From positions 28,118,411 to 28,182,410 of the forward strand of contig OY365817.1 in NCBI GenBank assembly GCA_959347315.1: DNA of 64,000 nucleotides. The letters are read 5' to 3'. Numbering within the stretch: position 1 is the stretch's first letter; each line of letters begins with the position of its first letter. Positions 57,601 through 64,000 of this stretch are shown one piece after another. This DNA comes from Bimastos eiseni. Lineage: Eukaryota; Annelida; Clitellata; Crassiclitellata; Lumbricidae. The position numbers were made by a program, and so were the translations under genes. The notes below the pieces were generated by a model, which was not told the DNA's origin, did not search any database, and saw only the letters and a program-made list of their open reading frames with translations.

Positions 57601-58773
57601 GGGATCCTAGCATGTGGTGATGACCAGGGAAGAATCTGGCTGTACAACTTGCAGACGTGGCTGGAATCGAAGAGCAAAACAGAATCTGAGATATTTCTAC
57701 CATCCAGGGTTTGTATCCTCTGCCTCATCTTGTAATTTATGTGCAGTACATGTGAAAGCCTCTCCCTCGCCGTCTCACCTTCCCATAGATTGTGTACAGT
57801 CAGTGTGCTTTCTAACAGCCGAGTTGGCTAAGCACACAGATGAAACAAAACTCTCGAACCAGATTTCTTCTCTGGTAGGGATTGAACTTCGACCTCTTGA
57901 TTGACAATTGAGATTGAACCCGACCTCTTGCCTCTTGATTAACAGTTGAGATTGAACCCGACCTCTTGCCTCTTGATTGACAGTTGAAATTGAACCTCGA
58001 CCTCTTGATTGACAGCTATTCGCTAGAATAATGATCACCCCATCACAAAATTATCTTCAAATTTGCGCATGGACTGGCTTGTATTGTGTATCCATTCATT
58101 CATTTTTAACATTTATATAGCACCCCTCAAGAAGTCTACTTTGTGAAGCTCCCAGCCCAACCGCAATACAAATCAGTCTTGAGCAACTTATGCAACAGAG
58201 GCGTGTTACTCCTTGGTCACAGTCACATCTGTAAGAGGAGCATGTTCCAGGTGGAAGAAGGGCCAACAACTGAGAAGGAAGGCTAGGTCGATTCATTCTA
58301 TGGAGTGTTAGCTTGATGACTGCTCTTTTACTTTGTTATAAAGTTGATAAACTAAAGAATGACTATTTACTTGTGCTTTTAGATCCTGCCGTGGCCCTCG
58401 TGTCAGCTGGGACCCAGGGCAGAAGACCAGCGGATGATAGACGTACTCGACAAACCAGAGGTTGCTTTAATCTCTGCCATTCGTTTCATTTCTTCGTGGC
58501 CTACGTGTCATCATCCATTCATACTTGTAATAATTCTGCAGTTAATTTGAAATTAAAGAAAAATAATATTATATTTTCCTTTTGTTTAATTATACTATTT
58601 CTTAATATCAAATTTAAAGAATATACTTGCTAAGATTAATGTTGTTTGGATTCTAGCCTCTGGTTGTTAATGCAGTCACGATCACAAGCGACCATAACTA
58701 CATAGTCGGAGTTACGGACTGCAATCTGGTCTGCGTTTGGAAGAAAACAATTGAGAAGGCTCCACAAAAGTAG
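48624..58773 (+). CDS. LRWD1: Leucine-rich repeat and WD repeat protein 1 (ORCA), complete
   Basis: ORCA/LRWD1 binds the origin recognition complex and repressive histone marks and stabilises ORC on chromatin. Coding exons: 48624-48709, 48928-49153, 50335-50451, 50913-51056, 51467-51589, 51990-52140, 53050-53150, 53645-53726, 53888-54031, 54718-54793, 55459-55614, 56289-56368, 56984-57118, 57602-57708, 58383-58460, 58657-58773. They total 1923 nt, 640 aa; human is 647. N-terminal LRRs (about 30-140) include LVNLRGLKLSNNQIRSL and LPNLEEIVLECNGLE. An acidic linker (EDEETAETDEDEVDVE) lies in exon 5. The C-terminal WD repeats begin EPTHFLRCHFND, TGIVATCGGDCVCLIDCSTG and QFYCVAW, matching human FLQCHSK and ATCGGEAVCVIDCQTG. 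They end TDCNLVCVWKK. All phases agree. The start ATG lies 16 bp after a possible acceptor (TTTTTTAG), so a 5' UTR exon is likely. Convergent with RAMAC. Confidence 0.95.
49154..50334. other. LRWD1 intron 2
   Basis: AT-rich. The segment GGAATATTGGCCAACGGGG at about 49937 echoes the inverted fragment near 14175. No exon seen. Confidence 0.5.
51075..51260 (+). mobile_element. tRNA-derived SINE-like element
   Basis: The head GATTGCTCAGTGGTTAGCAT resembles an A box and GTCATCAGATTGAATCCCAG a decayed B box. It continues for about 120 bp past that. It starts about 20 bp after LRWD1 exon 4. Confidence 0.65.
52750..52960 (+). mobile_element. LINE/SINE 3' hairpin followed by tRNA-like SINE head
   Basis: TAGCGCCTTTGGGTGGATAT then CTCCAAGGGACGCTATATAT is a stem-loop end. 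It is followed by TGGGTCTATTGGTTAGCGGG (A-box-like) and GGACTGTCGGCGTC. Two elements appear to abut in LRWD1 intron 6. Confidence 0.55.
53470..53645. repeat. Degenerate AAATGACTTGAAATGAC repeat
   Basis: Short imperfect units immediately upstream of LRWD1 exon 8, again filling the branch-point zone. Confidence 0.65.
54170..54420. repeat. GGGTTAAGATACATT 15-bp minisatellite
   Basis: About fifteen diverged 15-bp units (GGGTTAAGATGTGTA, GGGTTAAGACACATT). Located in LRWD1 intron 9. Confidence 0.8.
54893..55125 (-). repeat. Dispersed repeat family B copy (inverted)
   Basis: Begins TTTCAAACTGACAAACCACA and contains TGTCTGCAGCCATGCAAGGC and GAAGGACTAGTCAACCTTAT, the reverse of 63755-63972. Located in LRWD1 intron 10. 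Confidence 0.7.
56862..56942 (+). repeat. Dispersed repeat family B 3' fragment
   Basis: CAGTTAAATTCGACTCCTGT, then GCGGTTTGTCAGTTTGAAAT and an ATT run. Located about 40 bp before LRWD1 exon 13. Confidence 0.7.
57890..58010. repeat. Short direct repeats (CCTCTTGATTGACAGTTGA)
   Basis: Four diverged units of roughly 30-40 bp around TGAACCCGACCTCTTG and TTGATTGACAGTTGA in LRWD1 intron 14. Confidence 0.7.
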
Positions 58774-59236
58774 TTGTCAGATGTTGGAGTCGTTAACAAT
58801 TTGAAGAACTTTGCATGTTGTAGCTGTACCAAGTTTTTCTTTTATGGACAAGAGATAGGTTTTAAAAATATTTTTGTTATAAAACAGTTCTGATTTTGGC
58901 TCATGTATTCTTGAGAAAAATTAGAAGAGCAGTCTATTAACATTTTAATTGTGGAAGTGTACCAAGAGCAACTGGAAAACCAAATGCAGTTCGTCATAAA
59001 ACACAGCAAAAGTAACCAGAGTGGCCATTACGATATCGTCATGAAGTCCCAACTCATAATCCAAACAAAGAAACCGTTAATCACGAAACCCTTTTGCAAA
59101 CCATCGCAGAATAAAATCGAGCATTATGCAACGCATCTGAACCACTAGTCCAAACCATGAATATTATATCGCACGGTTTTCTCTTTGCAAATTATGCCAT
59201 AATCACAGAAATTAACTGCGAACACCAAAGAACACA
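58774..59236. terminator. Convergent 3' region of LRWD1 and RAMAC
   Basis: 463 bp between the two stop codons. AATAAA at 59110-59115 (plus) is a possible LRWD1 signal about 340 bp past its stop. The UTRs of the two genes probably lie close or overlap. Confidence 0.45.
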
Positions 59237-59662
59237 TTAGTGGCGATATCCGCGTCCATGGTCTTCTCTTCTGTAGTATTTGTTTTGATGCTCGCTGGAG
59301 TTGTCGCCGCGGTTGTCATGACCCGCGTGACGATCTTTCGATTGGTAATGTTCGCGACTGTGGTCTCGGTTGCGTCCGTAATCGTTGTAGCCGCGCTGGT
59401 CCCTATTACCATGACCCTCATTTCCATGACGACTGTGGTCACGGTTACGATTGTCCGGTCTCTGGGTCCAATTAAACGATCTCTTCGGTCTGGAATACCA
59501 GTTTTCGACGCAAGGAGGTGGAGCCGATGAGGCCTCCGATGTCTTGACGTAATCAGGATCGGCGTCTGTGTATCGATGCTTGAACATTTCTTCATATGTC
59601 GAAAGAACGTCGGTGTCCGACGATGCTGGTTCTGTGGACTGATTTGATGATTCGCCTGCCAT
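59237..59662 (-). CDS. RAMAC: RNA guanine-7 methyltransferase-activating subunit (RAM)
   Basis: RAM binds and activates RNMT, which methylates the mRNA cap in the nucleus. Single coding exon, 141 aa (human is 118). The N-terminal activation segment carries the family signature YEEMFKHRYTDADPDYV, then PPPCVENWYSRP, matching human FEEMFASRFTENDKEY and PPIVEEWNSR. The remainder is a low-complexity tail rich in R, N, D, H, G and Y (from about residue 65), corresponding to the RNA-binding, Asn/Arg-rich tail of vertebrate RAM. I chose the ATG giving MAGESSNQ. The upstream in-frame extension is less likely because a good acceptor (TTTAG at 59665-59669 on the minus strand) lies two bases before it, implying a 5' UTR intron. 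The plus-strand valine-rich frame here is a shadow. Confidence 0.88.
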   Translation of the reverse strand: MAGESSNQSTEPASSDTDVLSTYEEMFKHRYTDADPDYVKTSEASSAPPPCVENWYSRPKRSFNWTQRPDNRNRDHSRHGNEGHGNRDQRGYNDYGRNRDHSREHYQSKDRHAGHDNRGDNSSEHQNKYYRREDHGRGYRH

Positions 59663-61472
59663 TTCTAAATTGTAAACAATTAAAGCCTTAACGTTTGAAA
59701 CACCGCTCATTCTGAAAGGAGTCAATCTTTTCATATAATTCATCAACTATATTACTAAATTTAATACAGGAGAAAAAATATGCACACACCAAGTAATCAT
59801 TCATTTAATACAGACTTTGATTGGTAATGTTCGTTCCAAATGCAATCCCAGCTAAACTAATTTATGTTACTTATTATTTATAATCACTTGTTGTAGTTAT
59901 TACACTCTAATGTCAGTAAATCTGAATCCGAGGCACAAGTGTTCACAAACAACTTGTTGTGGGTTGTTAAATCAAAATAGTTTGATTACAGATCTCGTTA
60001 TGCCATAAGTAATATTAACAGAGGTTTCAACTTGGAATAAGAACCTAAGAATAGACCAACCATATTTATTTTAAAATTGGTTACACATTAGCTGTCACCT
60101 AATGTGAAAACAGTAAGAGGAGGGACTAAGGCAATGACATATTAGGGAAGCAGTGACAGTTGTCTAACCGCAACAAAAACATTTGAAGCTCACTTACTGG
60201 GACCTACTCATTATACACGAGGGTAGCTCGTTTCAGTTTTCATTAGAAAATAAATTTTAAAGAATGCTACAAAAGTAATTTACGACATATTTCTTTAAAA
60301 AATAGTTAAATTATTCATTTAAAATTTGTTTCACGAGTCATATTATGTGCTACTACATATATGAGCCAAATATTTAGCAATAATAACTAAATTGACGAAA
60401 CCGACTTCTCCGCTGAATCTGTGGATTTACGCTGGTTCTCTCTGTCTGATGCTGGCTCTCTGTCAGCGCAGATTTCATGCGTAGTAGTAAGTAAGGAATT
60501 AATTGCAGTTCAATAGTATCACGGTGCTACAGTAACTGCTAGCAGACTAAAATTCCTAGTATTATCAGTTTACATTAACGCGCGTTGAAGTTAACTTTTA
60601 CTTTATCATTTACTGCCATTTGTGAATGCAGATGAGTTCTGAGGTGAGTTTGTTCTAAAGTAGAAGTTTGGAGAGCACTAGAATTTGATTAAAAAACCTA
60701 GGTCTTTCAGATATGTTTTTGAACCATCCTGAAAGGTCTAAGCCTACATTTTAGGTTTAAAATTTCAGGCTTGTTACTTTTTCAGTCAGATTAATTGTGT
60801 TTGTAGCTAATTAGAAGTAATGTTCGTAGCCATGTATACTATAGTCTGCAAATTGCACCGCTCACGATTATTAAAAATATGGCAGTGAGACCGACGAAGG
60901 GGCAATAGAATGTCCTCTAGGGCAGTGACTCTGTGTCCAGTGTGCGAACGATAATAATGACATACAAACCTTTTTAGAGCTTTGCTTTTCTAGATTGCAC
61001 TGCCCAGTGTCCATGCATATAAACAGCGTGACAAGGAAACTAAAGAAGGGCGTATGCATGCGATGTTCTTCGTGTAATTCTCGGTCGCAATTTTTGATCT
61101 TCTGTGTTACTATGCAACGTTAAAAGCCAAACAAGCCTCATAATTTCCTCGGATCCTCTGGAAGTCGGGCATGCACAATCCTTTGGAATACCCCTCTTAC
61201 TACCCTTCGGACAAGCCTTCTAATTCGATGCAGCGCTCGTGAAAAAGCTGGTGCCATGCGTTTGCGTATAGAGGGGCGCTTTAGTAGTTTGGAGATTAAG
61301 ATATAGCAAAGATAAATAATAATGAACATACTTGCTAAATTTATTTCGTGGTGGTTTCTATGCGAATGTTTGCTTGTTTATCGTTTTGTGCGGGTGAAGG
61401 GAATTGCAGTTCACAATTTTTGGGAATTCTATATTCCAATAAGCTAGTCAAGTTGTACATTTCCAGTATAAA
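59663..61472. promoter_or_regulatory. Divergent interval upstream of RAMAC and GPN3
   Basis: 1.8 kb between start codons. Presumably holds the RAMAC 5' UTR intron and first exon plus both promoters. A minus-strand open frame at 61138-61329 with an Arg-rich end is not convincing. Nothing repetitive stands out. Confidence 0.45.
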
Positions 61473-63648
61473 ATGCCTCGTTTAGCGCAGCTTGTGATGG
61501 GTCCAGCGGGGAGCGGAAAGGTATAAACTCTTCATTTATAGTGATGCATTTGAGATCGTAATAGCGATAATAAGGGGCAATCGAAGGTATCCCGAGACTC
61601 CAATTCCCATTATATATTATCTAAGTGATAGCGATAATCTATTGTTTTAGTTTGTTTTATTTAAGTAATAGCGATAATCTATTGTATTCTATAATTCGTT
61701 AAAAACGACAATAGGACAACATAAATTGTTATTTATAACGTCTTTACTGCAACAAACGACCATTTGAGATCGTAATAGCGATAATAAGGGGCAATCGAAG
61801 GTATCCCGAGACTCCAATTCCCATTATATATTATCTAAGTGATAGCGATAATCTATTGTTTTAGTGTCAGAATTCATTCCACCAATACAACCCATCGTTT
61901 CATTGTCCTAAAGGAGAGATACAGAGGTACTTTTGCTAACTGATGCACCAGTATTCTATAATTCGTTAAAAACGACAATAGGACAACATAAATTGTTATT
62001 TATAACGTCTTTACTGCAACAAACGACCATTAAAAAATGCTATTCGACTCAAGAAGGGCACTAGCTAAAGTCTGCGTTACCAGATTTGGCTTCCTGTTAT
62101 GTTTATTTCTGCAATGAATGATGAACTTTCTACAACAATCATTTTTCTGGAGAATCTGTCCTGCAATAATTATTTGCCCGATGTTTCAATTAAAGTCTGC
62201 CATAATCGCGACTGCAGAGTGATAGTTGTGCAGCTTTGAGGCAATTAATTGATCTTCATTTTTATGGTAAAGTGGTTCATTAATGATGAACTATTTATGT
62301 TTTAGTCGACCTACTGCAGCGGAGTTCAGAAACACAGTCGGATGTTGCGACGAAACATTCATGTCGTTAATCTCGATCCAGCTGCTGAAGCCTTCGATTA
62401 TGATGCAATGCTTGGTAGTTTTTGGGTCATTGGTTATGAATTAGCACTGTCTCCCTAGCTTTGTTTTGCTGTCTGCCACCCTGTATCTGTAGCCACTAGC
62501 ATTCACTTTATCGATTTAGGATAGGATTGAATAATAACATCTTCCTTCAAAAGTGTTAATGAGATGAAGTGAGTCCAATTCAATCTGGGCTGTGAAATTA
62601 AGAATTATGCTAGTATGCAAATTACAAGACTAGTAATAATAATGATGACAATATAAGTAATACTAGTAATTTATAATGCTACCAATAATGATACAGGCAA
62701 TAAATAATAATAGCGATGATACTAATATGAAAGATAATAATGATTAAAATTAAGATAGTAACGATAATTTTCACGCTAAATATTAGTGAGCCTAGTCTGT
62801 AAGTGACATTTCAGTCCAGAGGCTCGAATCTGAGTCGTAACAATCCAAGGCTGCAGAATGTCGGCGCTGGATTCGAATACTACTACATCACTGCCTTCCA
62901 AGCCAATTTCTTCCTGCCTGATGTTGATGAGGTTTACTCAACATAAGCTTGATTTATGCTTTTGATTTCACTCCTGTTAAACATTTTATCATCTGTTGCT
63001 ACCATAGTCATGCTGTTGGTTTAATTCAATAAACGAATATTATTATTATTGTTGTGATTTCAGATTGTTGCAATTGATTCTCTTTGGTTTTATTCTCAGA
63101 TATTCGAGATCTTATAAGTATTGATGATGTAATGGATGACGAGGATCTAAAGTTTGGTCCAAATGGTGGATTATTGTACTGCATGGAGTAAGTACTGGTC
63201 GCTTTGAGTTCTTGTAGCATGAAGTTAGTACAGGTAGAATGGAGTAAGTAAGTACTGGTTGCATGGACTTAGAATTAGTGTAAGGTCTCAAACTAAAATT
63301 TGGCTCATAGGCCAAAGAATACTGGCATGTGGGCTCGCAGGCTGCATAAGTTAACAATCATTTTTTTCTTTTCCAAGACTCGTATAGCCTTATGTGATAT
63401 CTTCCGCTGGAAAGAGATGTGATCAACTTTTTCTTATCTTACACTCTGAAGTCATTTTATAGGGTTTTTCTCAAATTGAGCAAGACTGCAGTTGATTGTG
63501 ATCTAGGATCTCTTAAGACTTTGCCTATGTCACTTATCAGTCTTGCTAAGCGACATATCTTGTTTTAGATATTTCTCGGAGAACCTGGAATGGCTGACGG
63601 AGTCGCTGGACGAAATCGAAGACGATTATGTGATATTCGACTGTCCAG
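61473..63648 (+). CDS. GPN3: GPN-loop GTPase 3, 5' part
   Basis: Small GPN-family GTPase involved with GPN1 in RNA polymerase II assembly and nuclear import. Exons: 61473-61520, 62306-62414, 63100-63187, 63569-63648. They give about 109 residues and continue past the right edge (human is about 284). It starts [20 protein letters not shown]; the P-loop GPAGSGKS/T is at 10-18. NLDPAAE follows in exon 2. The defining GPN triplet is at 72-74 ([13 protein letters not shown]). The switch II-like DCPG is at 106-109. All junctions are in phase with GT-AG sites. Human GPN3 ([40 protein letters not shown]) matches closely. Intron 1 contains a duplicated block and intron 2 an orphan exon-like segment. 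Confidence 0.95.
61547..62032. repeat. Two-part tandem duplication in GPN3 intron 1
   Basis: CATTTGAGATCGTAATAGCG and about 100 following bases occur at 61547 and 61761. GTATTCTATAATTCGTTAAA and about 75 following bases occur at 61684 and 61951. Each pair is almost identical. The second unit carries about 53 extra bases between the two parts. Confidence 0.92.
62815..62931 (+). other. Orphan exon-like block inside GPN3 intron 2
   Basis: A 117-bp open segment bounded by CATTTCAG and GTTTAC reads 39 codons in phase 0-0, including [20 protein letters not shown] and [12 protein letters not shown]. The composition looks coding and unlike the surrounding AT-rich intron. Including it in GPN3 would meet a stop in the shifted frame, so it is not an ordinary in-frame cassette. 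It could belong to a nested gene or be a remnant exon. I do not recognise it. Confidence 0.4.
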
Positions 63649-63754
63649 GTGAGTGTTGTTTTGGATGTTTAGATTTCTACGGTGAAGGACTTCATCTGTG
63701 TAGATTAGATTTCTACCATGCAGTTGGAGTACTAAAATAAAAAATGGTGCACAG

Positions 63755-63972
63755 CGCAGAGTAAGTGACCCCCTTCTAGCATCCCTTGTAAGGCTGACTA
63801 GTCTTTCGCTCACTAGGCAATAGCATTGTTAAATTAGATTTATAGCATGATGTATGCCTTGCATGACTGTCAACAGTCAAATTCGACCCTTGCAATAACT
63901 GCCATCTATTCATGCTATACTTGTAATCGTGCTGCGGTCTGACAATTTGAAATTAAAAGAAAATTATTCTTA
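63755..63972 (+). repeat. Dispersed repeat family B copy
   Basis: Contains TGTAAGGCTGACTAGTCTTT, CAGTCAAATTCGACCCTTGC and GACAATTTGAAATTAAAAGA, ending in an ATT run. Located about 105 bp into GPN3 intron 4. Confidence 0.7.
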
Positions 63973-64000
63973 AGGTGCTCTTATCGTTTGGTTCGTTTCG

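Noticed and set aside
59240..59530. Plus-strand valine-rich 96-codon frame
   Set aside because: Shadow of RAMAC on the opposite strand, caused by its Arg/His/Asp-rich codons.
61138..61329. Minus-strand 63-codon frame with Arg-rich C-terminus upstream of GPN3
   Set aside because: No family match, no splice support, and it lies in the likely promoter interval.

Overview
This window is animal nuclear DNA. The genes have many exons with GT-AG introns and consistent splice phases, the introns are rich in simple repeats, and SINE, LINE and MITE remnants are common. The recurring repeat ends (TATATAGCGCC-type 3' hairpins, ATTGTATTGTAT tails) and short introns suggest a marine invertebrate, possibly an echinoderm or another invertebrate deuterostome. 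That placement is inferred from repeat style and gene content only. No bacterial operons, CRISPR arrays or complete viruses were seen.

Layout, left to right. (1) About 200-10643, minus strand: the 5' part of an SLC13-type sodium/dicarboxylate-citrate transporter, whose 3' part lies beyond the left edge. (2) 14834-25397, minus: a complete 13-exon MAPKAPK5 (MK5/PRAK) kinase gene predicting 477 aa. (3) 25692-36784, plus: a complete 16-exon PIGS gene (GPI transamidase subunit) predicting 549 aa. It is divergent from MAPKAPK5 with only 294 bp between start codons. One intron holds about 950 bp of almost pure tetranucleotide repeat. (4) 36785-48623: accessory DNA with a decayed partial copy of PIGS, a short GAPDH-like gene fragment (minus), the last two exons of an unrecognised plus-strand gene, and transposon remnants. 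(5) 48624-58773, plus: a complete 16-exon LRWD1 (ORCA) gene predicting 640 aa. (6) 59237-59662, minus: RAMAC, the activator of the mRNA cap methyltransferase, convergent with LRWD1. (7) 61473-63648, plus: the first four coding exons of GPN3, running off the right edge.

The genes are housekeeping functions (metabolite transport, stress kinase signalling, GPI anchoring, origin/heterochromatin biology, mRNA capping, RNA polymerase II assembly) and do not form one pathway. The large gene models were built by hand: exon boundaries were chosen from AG/GT signals, reading phase and alignment to remembered family sequences. Every exon total gives an intact frame. The most unusual items are the giant (TGTC)n(GGCT)n intronic array, repeat units in the SLC13 loop, the truncated GAPDH-like gene with altered NAD-site residues, the unrecognised two-exon gene end, an orphan exon-like block inside GPN3, and several MITEs with visible terminal inverted repeats.
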